Positions 1 to 7,215 of a DNA stretch of 10,071 bases are shown here, piece after piece. Numbering within the stretch: the stretch's first letter is position 1; each line of letters opens with the position of its first letter. The translations under genes and the position numbers were made by a program. A model generated the notes under the pieces. It was not told where the DNA came from. It did not search any database and worked only from the letters and a program-made list of their open reading frames with translations. The DNA comes from DUMC01 sp035362115. Its GTDB lineage: Bacteria > Bacillota > Clostridia > Acetivibrionales > DUMC01. The stretch lies in assembly GCA_035362115.1 (NCBI GenBank), contig DAOSDD010000164.1, positions 1 to 10,071 on the forward strand, in the 5' to 3' direction.

Positions 1-283
1 CAACAGGTGCAGAGTTGTCAAGATACAGGCTCTGACTGTATGCTGTTTTTTCGTTTCCTGCAGTATCTTTAGCAATTGCAATTACCTGGTATACACCGGA
101 TACACTATCAAGTGCAACAGTATCACCATTTTGAATTGCTGCAAATTCGCCACCATCTTCACCGGCTTTTATAAATTTATATTTTAAATCTGCAATACCA
201 TTTAAGTCAGTTGCATTAATAGTAACACTTACCGATGTATACATACTCATATCAAAATATGAAGAGCTAAATGATATCTCAGG
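1..283 (-). repeat. Start of supermodule copy 3 (domain A and first residues of B)
   Basis: After the IDKVLP linker a third domain A follows (YFDMSMYTS, then NATDLNGI and KDTAGNEK). It ends in the LDNSAPV linker that opens domain B, exactly at the window edge. The array therefore goes on to the left. Number of further copies unknown. Confidence 0.75.
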
Positions 284-3200
284 TAAAACCTTATCAATAT
301 TTGAAACACTTGCAGCAGCAGTTCCTTTATTTCCGGCCTCATCGCTGAATTCAAATATAAACTCACCGTTTGCGGTAAATTCATAGATGCGGCTGCAGTT
401 ATTGTTTGTTATTGCAACAGGTGAACCTCCATCATCAAAACTTATAGTTGCGATAACATTTTGATTAGTTAAATGTGTTATATTATAGTTTACCTGTGCT
501 ACAGGTACATCCCTATCAATCCAGTCAACTGTAACAGTTTTTACTGCTTTATTTCCTGCACTGTCTTTTATTATAAAATCATAGCTGCCATTTTCAGTAA
601 ATGTGTAACTGCTGCCGTTTTCATAAATCACCTGACTTAAATTGTCAGCAGCCGTAATGTTTACTGATACATCTTTGTTAGTCCAATTCTTTGTTGAATA
701 TGTTATATTTGTAACTGTTGGTTCTGTACGGTCAATCTTTACTAAAACTTCACCTTTTCCAACAGTTTCAGTTGTTAAATCCAAAACTTCGTAAGTTAAT
801 ATACCATACTCACAAATTGCGTATTGATTTTCAGCGGTTTCTGCAATTTCTTCATCATTAAATTTGACATTTTGGATAGCCGCTCCATCCTGAGGAGTTA
901 ATGTTACTGTAACGTCTTCATTTGTCCAGTTTTCATTGCTTAAGTCTACAGTTGCCACAGGCTGGTTTCTGTCGATCCAGGTTACTGATGCAGTTTTTGT
1001 TCCTGTATTTCCCGCAATATCACTAAATTCAAATGTAAAATCGCCGTTGTCAGTAAAGGTATACTCACTTAAACCGTTATTATTTGTAATTACAGCATCT
1101 TCATTAAAGTTAATACTTGCAACAACGTTCTGTGCAGTTCTGGCTGAAGGCGCATAGGATATATTGGCCATCGGAGCAGTGTTATCTAAAATCAGGCTTG
1201 GGCTTGCAACCCTCTTTTCATTTCCCGCATTATCATATGCTGTTACTTCCAATGTATATGTTCCATCACTGTATATCCCATCACCATATGTCCCGTCAGC
1301 ATTGTCTAATGTTACTGTATCACCATTTTCGCAAGACTTATAACTTGCGCTTTCACCTTCTTTTACAAATCTATATTTTATGCTATTAATCCCGTTTATA
1401 TCTGTACCCAGTATTTTAACACTTGCACTTTTATGGGGCTTAAGGTCAAAATCATCAGATATGAGGCTTATCTCGGGCGGGGTTTTATCAATGTTGTTAA
1501 CTGCTGCTTTGATGCTCCCTGCGTTTCCTGCTTTATCTGAAAATTCAAATGTGTATTCTCCGTTTGCAGTAAACTTGTAAGTATTTAATCCATTATTGTT
1601 TGTTATGCTTACTGGTGAACCGCCTTCATCAAAGGATACAGTCGCTGTTACGTTTTGATTTGTCAAAGCAGTGTTATCGTAGCTTACTTTTGCAACAGGG
1701 ACATCCTTGTCTATATTTGAAACCTTTACAGTTTTGGTTGTGCGGTTGCCAAGACTGTCATCTATTATAAACCCAAACTCACTATTTTCGGTAAAGACAT
1801 GACTGCTTCCATTTACATAAACCACATCATTATAATCATCGGTTGCACTAACAGTAGCAGTTACATTCATGTTTGTCCAGTCGGTTGTTGAATATGTGAC
1901 ATTTGTTATGGTTGGTGGATTTTTGTCAATTCTTATAACTACTTCATTAGAAGCTATTGTACCGGTTATACTGTCACAGACCTGATAAAAAAGCCTTCCA
2001 TATCCGCTTACTTTATACTGATTATTGCCTAGATCAGTTACATAATCTGAATATTCATGGGAGATATTGTTAAACTTTAACACTTCAATAAAGCAATCAG
2101 CAGGAATATTGATTTCTACAATCACATCTTTATTGGTCCATTTCTCAGCGTTTAAAGCTTCTCCATTTTCGTTTTTAAGTGTTACAGAAACCCTGGGAGG
2201 ATTTCTGTCAATCCATGCAACCGTTGCAGCAGCAGTTCCTGTGTTCCCTGCTTCATCAGTAAATTCAAAGGTAAAGCTGCCATTATCCGGGAAGGTATAT
2301 GTATTTAAACCTCCATTGTTTGTTATAGTTACTTCTTCGTCAAATGTTATACTTGCAACAACATTTTGTGCAGTTCTTGCAGAGGGGGAGTATATAATTC
2401 CGGCGACCGGCGCTATGTTATCAAGATAAATTTTCTGGCTTGAAACAGTTGTACTGTTTCCTGCTCCATCATAAGCTATAGCACTAACTGTGTATGTACC
2501 ATTGAGTTCTGTTATCTGAATAGTCTGACCGTTTGTACAGCTTATATAACCAGCTGCAGTTTCACCGTCTCTAACAACTGCGTATTTTAAACTGCTTATT
2601 CCATTTGCATCACTTGCATTAATTGTAATATCGGCTGATTTATGCTTTTTACCGTCAAATTCATTAGACGCAAAAGAAATCTGCGGGTTTATTTTGTCAA
2701 TATAGTCAACCTTTGCTGCGGCTCTTGCTCTGTTCCCCGCTCTATCTACCGCAATAAATTCAAAACTTCCGTTTTCGTTAAAAGTCTTTTGGCTTACTGT
2801 TTCAAAACTTACATCCGATACATTGTCCTTTGCAGTCGCTGTTACGGTAACAGAGCTGTTTGTTAACTTAGTAGCAGAATATGCAAGCTCAATTTGAGGC
2901 GGAGTAACATCATAATAATATTTAACGTTTTTGTACTCAGAAACATTTCCGCAAACATCCTTAAATCTTGCATATATTATATGTTCACCTTCAACTTTAT
3001 TAAAAGAAACGGTTTTTTGCTCTGCAAGGTCTTCCCATTCACCCTCTGCATTATCAATTTTAATTTGCATAAAAATGCTGCTGGAATAATCATCCGTGGC
3101 ATTAATATTAATTGTTACATTATTATTGTTTGTATAATAAATATCAGTCGCTTTTGAAATTTCACCAGTTGGAGCAGCAGTATCAGCAATAAAGGCATTT

Positions 3201-5617
3201 GACTTAAACACTGTTTCATTTCCCGCCTCATCTGTTGCTGCTATATACAGGTATTTGGTTTTATCAAGGTTTTCAATTGTAATGCTGTTCCCCTTTAAAT
3301 CCATAAGCTCCGAAGGTGCAGGGAGCACTTCACTGTCTGAAAGTACATATTTTATAGTCAATTGGTCATAAAGGGTTATCTCGTCACTTACATTAATTAC
3401 TACATCGTAACCTGCTTTTCCTTCATTGCCTGAATTACCGTTTGGTGTAATAGATACACCAGGAGCCTTGTTATCAATATTGAAGCCATCCGTGCTTGCA
3501 ATTCCAATATTTCCGGCGTTGTCTACAGCTTTTATATGCAGATAATATGTTCCGGAAACACCTGATGGAGTTGTAAGGCTTGTTTCGGTAGTAACTACCC
3601 ATGCTTTATCATCAATGACAGGCTTTGTTGCAGAAGTACTCCAGATGTAATAGTAGCCTGCAACACCTGATTTTACATCTGTTATAGCAAAGTCCACTGT
3701 ATAACTTTTCTGGAAGGCTGCTCCCTCTGTCCGGACAAAAGCAACTTGGGGTGCAACACTGTCTACAATAAGATTCTCAATTGTTTTAGTGCTTATATTG
3801 CCAACCTTATCTGCTGCAGTTATAGTTAATGTGTAAACACCATCTACCTGGGGAATTGAAATCCCATCACCTGCATTACCTGTAAGTGCAGCGGCATTGC
3901 TTTCATTTTTCCACACATAAGTAGATGCCTCAAGCCCTGAGTGTGAATCTGTTACCGACGCTGTAACTGAGCTTACCAGGTCCGTACCATTTATTTTGGT
4001 CGCGCTTGCACTGATTACGGGAGCATCAAAATCAAAATAGTATTTGTATGGTGATTTCTGTGCGTCTTCATTATTAACATTATCTACCAGTTTAACATAC
4101 AATTCATATGTTCCCGAATTTTTAGGTAATATTACCTTATTTGTACTTGTATCTACATTAGCTGCTGAAGGATATGAAGGAGTACCATTGACGGATGTCC
4201 ATGCAGCATATATCTCCTTCACACCTGCAATGTTATCAGTTGGTGAAAGAGTAACATCAAAAGCTTTCTGCCAGCTGCCTGGTGTGCCTGGTACGGCTGA
4301 AAAAGTTGTTGCTGGAGCTATTGTATCTATGCTGATATATTTATTATTTAAAAAGCTGTTATATGCACTGGAACTATAACCTGCCGATTCTGTTGCATAG
4401 TTTGATACACTATCATAAATGCCGGTAAAATCAATTGAGGTGATTGCCAGATTTTTTTTATCCTCTCCCTTTGCTATGGTGTAAAAGAAGCTTGCTATTT
4501 TAGTATCAGTTTGGGTCTTTTTAATATAGTTTGCACTTTTTCCATTGCTTAGGTTTATTTTGGGTGTTCCATTAACCCATATATATTCATGGAAAGTAAC
4601 ATCAAATTGCAAGGTTTCTCCTGCTTTATACAGTGCATTTGTACTTGCAGTTGTGGTAAAGCTTGAAACCTCCGGGGGCTTATTATCTACATAAAACCCG
4701 TTAGATAGGTTTAGTGTTACCGGAATTGTGGTACAAGAATTTCCAGCATCATCTTTCACAGTAATACCGCTTAAACCAGTAATTGTAACAGACAAATTGT
4801 CTCCCGGTGTTGTTGTACCCGGCAAGGTTAAATCATAATAAAGTGTTGTTCCATCATCACTTTGTCCTGCGTAAGTACAGTTTGTATTGCTGCTTGTGTT
4901 AAATTCCTGTGTACTTATTTTAAATTTAATATAACCCTGGCTGATAACATTAACAGGTTCTGTAAATTGAACTTTATACCGGATTTTCGTACCCATCTTA
5001 TATTTTGCAGGTTGGGTTACAGGAATAGTTGCAATATATGTGGGTGCTGTGGTATCTTTTACTGTGAGCACAAAATTTCGCATTGAAGGATGATATCCTG
5101 AAAGGCTGTCATCGTTTTTTGCTTGATATATAATATATTTTGTGCCCTTTGGCACAGTGTAGTCAGTAAATGACAGTTTTTCATTATGGTTTCCCGTCTT
5201 GTATTTGCCATATTCTACTATTTTTTCTCCCAGGTATGTGTTTGATGCACTATAAAAAGTTGTTTTTAAATATGCCCACATGGAGCATGTAATCTGAGCC
5301 CAAAAATATCCACTGGCATCTATCTTTATTTCTCCATTATTCATACGATATACGTCGCGATCTGAAAATGTAAATGTCTGACTTGCATACATGGGATCAT
5401 TGGAGAGTCCTTTAAACTCACCACCATAAGAACCATCATTCCACTTAGCATTTGTTAATGCCCAACCACTTGAGCTAGATGGAGTTGGATTGTTGAGCAC
5501 ATTGATGTTATAGCCATATGCGCTAACTATGGTTGTCTTGTTAACAGATAAAATTAATGTAAAAATTAACATTAATACAATCAGCAAGATACTGCTCTTT
5601 AAAAACCTCTTTTTCAT
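1..5617 (-). CDS. Giant secreted multi-domain Ig-like repeat protein, C-terminal end outside window
   Basis: Seen: one open frame from an ATG at 5617 to the left edge, 1872 codons without a stop; the 3' end is missing. AAGGGG lies 9 bases before the ATG. Residues 1-33 form a signal peptide (MKKRFLKSS, a hydrophobic stretch, then VSA before Tyr34). Residues about 34-186 are an aromatic, beta-rich domain I cannot assign, perhaps a carbohydrate-binding-like jelly roll. From about 187 on there are Ig-like beta domains of 70-120 residues. They are joined by 20 linkers of the type IDK-x-x-P or LDN-x-AP, and 16 copies of D-x-x-x-(G/N)N, usually DxAGN, occur near domain ends. This gives about 19 whole domains and the start of another. 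Known: such proteins in Firmicutes are usually cell-surface or secreted adhesins or scaffold-like proteins. Inference: the cell-wall anchor, if any, lies beyond the window. Last gene seen of a three-gene operon, 4 bases after the protease stop. Function by architecture only. Confidence 0.9.
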   Translation of the reverse strand, partial: MKKRFLKSSILLIVLMLIFTLILSVNKTTIVSAYGYNINVLNNPTPSSSSGWALTNAKWNDGSYGGEFKGLSNDPMYASQTFTFSDRDVYRMNNGEIKIDASGYFWAQITCSMWAYLKTTFYSASNTYLGEKIVEYGKYKTGNHNEKLSFTDYTVPKGTKYIIYQAKNDDSLSGYHPSMRNFVLTVKDTTAPTYIATIPVTQPAKYKMGTKIRYKVQFTEPVNVISQGYIKFKISTQEFNTSSNTNCTYAGQSDDGTTLYYDLTLPGTTTPGDNLSVTITGLSGITVKDDAGNSCTTIPVTLNLSNGFYVDNKPPEVSSFTTTASTNALYKAGETLQFDVTFHEYIWVNGTPKINLSNGKSANYIKKTQTDTKIASFFYTIAKGEDKKNLAITSIDFTGIYDSVSNYATESAGYSSSAYNSFLNNKYISIDTIAPATTFSAVPGTPGSWQKAFDVTLSPTDNIAGVKEIYAAWTSVNGTPSYPSAANVDTSTNKVILPKNSGTYELYVKLVDNVNNEDAQKSPYKYYFDFDAPVISASATKINGTDLVSSVTASVTDSHSGLEASTYVWKNESNAAALTGNAGDGISIPQVDGVYTLTITAADKVGNISTKTIENLIVDSVAPQVAFVRTEGAAFQKSYTVDFAITDVKSGVAGYYYIWSTSATKPVIDDKAWVVTTETSLTTPSGVSGTYYLHIKAVDNAGNIGIASTDGFNIDNKAPGVSITPNGNSGNEGKAGYDVVINVSDEITLYDQLTIKYVLSDSEVLPAPSELMDLKGNSITIENLDKTKYLYIAATDEAGNETVFKSNAFIADTAAPTGEISKATDIYYTNNNNVTININATDDYSSSIFMQIKIDNAEGEWEDLAEQKTVSFNKVEGEHIIYARFKDVCGNVSEYKNVKYYYDVTPPQIELAYSATKLTNSSVTVTATAKDNVSDVSFETVSQKTFNENGSFEFIAVDRAGNRARAAAKVDYIDKINPQISFASNEFDGKKHKSADITINASDANGISSLKYAVVRDGETAAGYISCTNGQTIQITELNGTYTVSAIAYDGAGNSTTVSSQKIYLDNIAPVAGIIYSPSARTAQNVVASITFDEEVTITNNGGLNTYTFPDNGSFTFEFTDEAGNTGTAAATVAWIDRNPPRVSVTLKNENGEALNAEKWTNKDVIVEINIPADCFIEVLKFNNISHEYSDYVTDLGNNQYKVSGYGRLFYQVCDSITGTIASNEVVIRIDKNPPTITNVTYSTTDWTNMNVTATVSATDDYNDVVYVNGSSHVFTENSEFGFIIDDSLGNRTTKTVKVSNIDKDVPVAKVSYDNTALTNQNVTATVSFDEGGSPVSITNNNGLNTYKFTANGEYTFEFSDKAGNAGSIKAAVNNIDKTPPEISLISDDFDLKPHKSASVKILGTDINGINSIKYRFVKEGESASYKSCENGDTVTLDNADGTYGDGIYSDGTYTLEVTAYDNAGNEKRVASPSLILDNTAPMANISYAPSARTAQNVVASINFNEDAVITNNNGLSEYTFTDNGDFTFEFSDIAGNTGTKTASVTWIDRNQPVATVDLSNENWTNEDVTVTLTPQDGAAIQNVKFNDEEIAETAENQYAICEYGILTYEVLDLTTETVGKGEVLVKIDRTEPTVTNITYSTKNWTNKDVSVNITAADNLSQVIYENGSSYTFTENGSYDFIIKDSAGNKAVKTVTVDWIDRDVPVAQVNYNITHLTNQNVIATISFDDGGSPVAITNNNCSRIYEFTANGEFIFEFSDEAGNKGTAAASVSNIDKVLPEISFSSSYFDMSMYTSVSVTINATDLNGIADLKYKFIKAGEDGGEFAAIQNGDTVALDSVSGVYQVIAIAKDTAGNEKTAYSQSLYLDNSAPV
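284..1477 (-). repeat. Five-domain supermodule, copy 2 (1194 bp)
   Basis: Second copy of the A-B-C-D-E block, 398 residues against 403 in copy 1. The B domains of the two copies are identical at about 52 of 73 aligned residues by hand count. Copy 2 differs by a 15-bp micro-repeat in domain A (1254-1298) and by a shorter domain C without the NGEALNA-like insertion seen in copy 1. Confidence 0.85.
1254..1298 (-). repeat. Three 15-bp micro-repeats encoding DG(T/I)Y-x
   Basis: Three imperfect 15-bp units (1254-1268, 1269-1283, 1284-1298) encode DGTYG, DGIYS and DGTYT in domain A of supermodule copy 2. The matching places in copies 1 and 3 hold a single unit (NGTYT and SGVYQ). The extra two units look like replication slippage that kept the frame and lengthened one loop or strand. 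Confidence 0.8.
1478..2686 (-). repeat. Five-domain supermodule, copy 1 (1209 bp)
   Basis: This segment of the giant gene encodes five successive Ig-like domains, here called A to E. A begins at the IDKINP linker and carries FDGKKHKS. B carries YSPSARTAQNVVAS. C carries EKWTNKDV. D carries YSTTDWTNMNV and ENSEF. E carries TNQNVTATVSFDEGG. The same order of five returns at 284-1477, in frame. The period is measured between equivalent Pro codons (2684 and 1475). Confidence 0.85.
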
Positions 5618-5621
5618 ATTA

Positions 5622-6674
5622 TCATTCCCCTTTCTTGATCCAGATCAAGTCATATATGCTTTTTTGCCAAAAAAAGCAACTTTCAGAATTTCTTAAACTT
5701 AGTTCTTTTTCTCTATTTGGCAAAATCTCAATTTCTTCGCTGGTGACATGCTCTCCCATAAAAATTAAAATACCTTTGGTGGTTTCTTTCTTACTGTTAT
5801 ACAGCGTAAATTTCTGCTCATCCAGGTAAGTAATATATACCGGATTGTCATTTTTAAGATTGTTTAATAAAAGCTCAATATTCAAAGCTCCATTTCCATA
5901 GCTTGTATCATAGCCTTTATCGCCAAAATCAATTGATGCTCTCTTTAAATACTTCATAAAAAGCCATACTGACATTCGTTTGTTGAAGCTTTTTGCTATT
6001 GCTGCCATACCCGATATTTTAGCTGCTGCAAAGCTTGTGCCTGGTTCTTTACTGGATGTTACAACAAAAACCGATTCGTTCCTCTGAGAAAAGCTTGAAA
6101 CCAGATTATTTTCATCAACTGAACCAACACCAATTACATTTTCATAGCCTGCCGGATAATAAACTTTGCTTTGCTTATAATTCAGCTCGCCATCATTTCC
6201 TACCGCCGATACAATAATTGCTCCTTTATTTGCTGCATAATCAACAGCAGCTTTAAGCTCACCTGAATGGGGCATTCCTATACTTATATTTATAACATCG
6301 CATTTAAAGTCATCTACTGCTTTATAAATAGCTGCAATAACAGCTGAATTATCTGTTATCTGATTAAGCTCAGTGCATTTAAGCGGAATGATTTTTACAT
6401 TTGGTGCGATTTCTAATATAATGTCCGAAATAGCAGTTCCATGACCTTTATTATCAGTTGTGTCTGTATTATTATGGAGGTAATTAAACCCGGTCAAGAC
6501 ATTTTCATTTGTTTTATTTACTCCTGAATCAATAATTCCCACACGGACACCATACCCGGAAACATATTCGTAACCATATCCGTAACCACATTCACAACCA
6601 TATTCTTCCTCTGCCACACAAACTGTGTTTATACATAGCATTGCGCATACTAATACAATTATAAATTTCTTCAT
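5622..6674 (-). CDS. Secreted subtilisin-like serine protease (peptidase family S8)
   Basis: 350 residues. Residues 1-21 are a signal peptide (MKKFIIVLV, hydrophobic core, VCVA before Glu22). The S8 catalytic residues are all present: Asp49 in GIIDSGV, His78 in NKGHGT, oxyanion Asn160 in SAVGNDG, and Ser214 in GTSFAAAK. Residues about 250-350 form a C-terminal extension after the catalytic domain. Odd: there is no I9-type inhibitor propeptide of the usual 70-80 residues. Instead only about 20 residues, rich in Gly, Tyr, Glu and two Cys, lie between the signal peptide and the catalytic domain. GAGGG precedes the ATG by 7 bases and lies inside the end of the upstream gene, whose stop is 1 base away. 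The stop is 4 bases before the giant gene's ATG, so translation is probably coupled. Inference: it may mature the giant Ig protein or cleave proteins outside the cell; its substrate cannot be read from the sequence. Confidence 0.93.
   Translation of the reverse strand: MKKFIIVLVCAMLCINTVCVAEEEYGCECGYGYGYEYVSGYGVRVGIIDSGVNKTNENVLTGFNYLHNNTDTTDNKGHGTAISDIILEIAPNVKIIPLKCTELNQITDNSAVIAAIYKAVDDFKCDVINISIGMPHSGELKAAVDYAANKGAIIVSAVGNDGELNYKQSKVYYPAGYENVIGVGSVDENNLVSSFSQRNESVFVVTSSKEPGTSFAAAKISGMAAIAKSFNKRMSVWLFMKYLKRASIDFGDKGYDTSYGNGALNIELLLNNLKNDNPVYITYLDEQKFTLYNSKKETTKGILIFMGEHVTSEEIEILPNREKELSLRNSESCFFWQKSIYDLIWIKKGE
6566..6601 (-). repeat. Three 12-bp tandem units in the protease N-terminus
   Basis: Units 6566-6577, 6578-6589 and 6590-6601 (ATTCGTAACCAT-like on the plus strand) differ from one another at only a few positions. 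They encode the Gly/Tyr/Cys-rich run just after the signal peptide (around residues 25-37, CGYGYGYEY). Three units in frame suggest slippage growth of the pro-region or linker. Confidence 0.7.
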
Positions 6675-6675
6675 A

Positions 6676-7077
6676 CTACACCCTCTTATATGTAAGAATT
6701 CGTAACCAGTGTGGAATAATACTTTTCACTACAGAAACATAGGTGTTTTCTTCCACAGCTGCGCAGCCTGCAACCCATTCAACAGGCTTTTTCAAGCTGC
6801 CCCTCGGGAATATGGGGATTCTTTTTCCCGTATCAGTTATAATAACGTCCTGTTTGGCATACTTCCTTGCAAAATTACCGATTTCTCCGATAATTCTATA
6901 ACCACCTTCCGGATACATTTCCTCCATTTTTTTATTTGTATAATATGTTATTCTACTGCGGCTGTTACGCTCTGTCATGCAATTAGTATAATTAGGTTTT
7001 AGGTAAAACTGGTATTCCATATATTCATCTCGCTTTCCGTAAAACCGCAATATATTGGGCTCATTAACGATAGCCAC
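6676..7077 (-). CDS. Small protein of unknown function, first gene of the protease/Ig operon
   Basis: About 133 residues, not recognised. No signal peptide or membrane segment is seen. It is rich in basic residues and Tyr, with a mixed alpha/beta look; visible landmarks are GGYRIIGEIGNFARKYAKQ, DTGKRIPIFPRGS and WVAGCAAVEENTYVSV. The frame is closed just upstream of a TTG at 7095, and the first ATG comes 25 codons later, inside a well-coded stretch. I chose GTG at 7077 because GAGGG lies 11 bases before it. The TTG at 7095 (139 residues) has its nearest GAGG about 14 bases away and remains possible. The stop is one base before the protease ATG, and its last codons contain the protease's ribosome-binding site, so the two are translated together. 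It is probably cytoplasmic; a role in regulation, export or chaperoning of its partners is only a guess from context. Confidence 0.7.
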   Translation of the reverse strand: MAIVNEPNILRFYGKRDEYMEYQFYLKPNYTNCMTERNSRSRITYYTNKKMEEMYPEGGYRIIGEIGNFARKYAKQDVIITDTGKRIPIFPRGSLKKPVEWVAGCAAVEENTYVSVVKSIIPHWLRILTYKRV

Positions 7078-7088
7078 TGGTATATATT

Positions 7089-7093
7089 CCCTC
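7089..7093 (-). promoter_or_regulatory. Ribosome-binding site GAGGG for the small-protein gene
   Basis: GAGGG (minus strand) lies 11 bases before the GTG at 7077. It overlaps the alternative TTG at 7095-7093 (TTGAGGG), so use of this site would favour the GTG start. The spacing is long but workable. Confidence 0.45.
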
Positions 7094-7130
7094 AAATTTT
7101 AAAAATGTGCCTCAATACATCTTATTTTAT

Positions 7131-7163
7131 ATTATAGAGAAAAAATTTAACGAATTATGTCAA
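7131..7163 (-). promoter_or_regulatory. Promoter with perfect boxes but 21-bp spacer
   Basis: TTGACA (7163-7158) and TATAAT (7136-7131) both match the sigma-A consensus exactly, but they are separated by 21 bases instead of about 17. A start near 7124 would give a leader of about 45 bases to the GTG of the small-protein gene. Known: agr P2 and P3 of Staphylococcus aureus also have over-long spacers and depend on AgrA. Inference: this promoter is weak alone and needs an activator bound just upstream. Confidence 0.6.
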
Positions 7164-7180
7164 TGGTGAAATCGACCATT
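7162..7180. repeat. Perfect 6-bp inverted repeat in the promoter region
   Basis: AATGGT, 7-base loop, ACCATT. It overlaps the inner direct repeat and the edge of the -35 box. On the plus strand it is followed by a T run, but no plus-strand gene would use it as a terminator. It may be an operator or may come by chance from the overlapping repeats. Confidence 0.4.
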
Positions 7181-7193
7181 TTTTTGCCGAAAT
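7164..7193 (-). promoter_or_regulatory. Direct repeats with 21-bp period next to -35: candidate LytTR regulator site
   Basis: On the minus strand ATTTCGGCA (7193-7185) and ATTTCACCA (7172-7164) agree at 7 of 9 bases and are separated by 12 bases. The second ends directly against the TTGACA box. LytTR regulators (AgrA, ComE, VirR) bind pairs of about 9-bp direct repeats with 12-13 bases between, next to the -35 box. The repeat sequence does not match the published general LytTR consensus, so the assignment rests on geometry and on the regulator gene nearby. Confidence 0.5.
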
Positions 7194-7215
7194 TGGCATG
7201 AAAAGAAAAGGTAAT

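Noticed and set aside
1..2686. CRISPR-like or satellite DNA
   Set aside because: The repeats are long, in frame and coding, with diverged protein-level similarity; there are no short identical repeats with unique spacers.
936..5086. Many plus-strand ORFs of 60-120 codons across the left half
   Set aside because: They lie opposite the giant minus-strand gene, lack ribosome-binding sites and show no domain pattern. They are shadows of a repetitive coding region.
6600..6674. Lipoprotein signal in the protease N-terminus because of its Cys residues
   Set aside because: None of the Cys residues is preceded by a proper lipobox; VCVA before Glu22 fits ordinary signal peptidase I cleavage better.
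7162..7186. Hairpin AATGGT/ACCATT followed by a T run on the plus strand, as a terminator
   Set aside because: There is no plus-strand gene upstream. On the minus strand, where the genes lie, the hairpin is followed by GACATAA and not by a T run.
7155..7199. 14-codon ORF on the minus strand (MPISAKKWSISPLT) as a signal peptide gene
   Set aside because: No ribosome-binding site precedes it, it overlaps the candidate operator and -35 box, and it has neither a membrane leader nor the Cys/Ser ring pattern of AgrD-like peptides.
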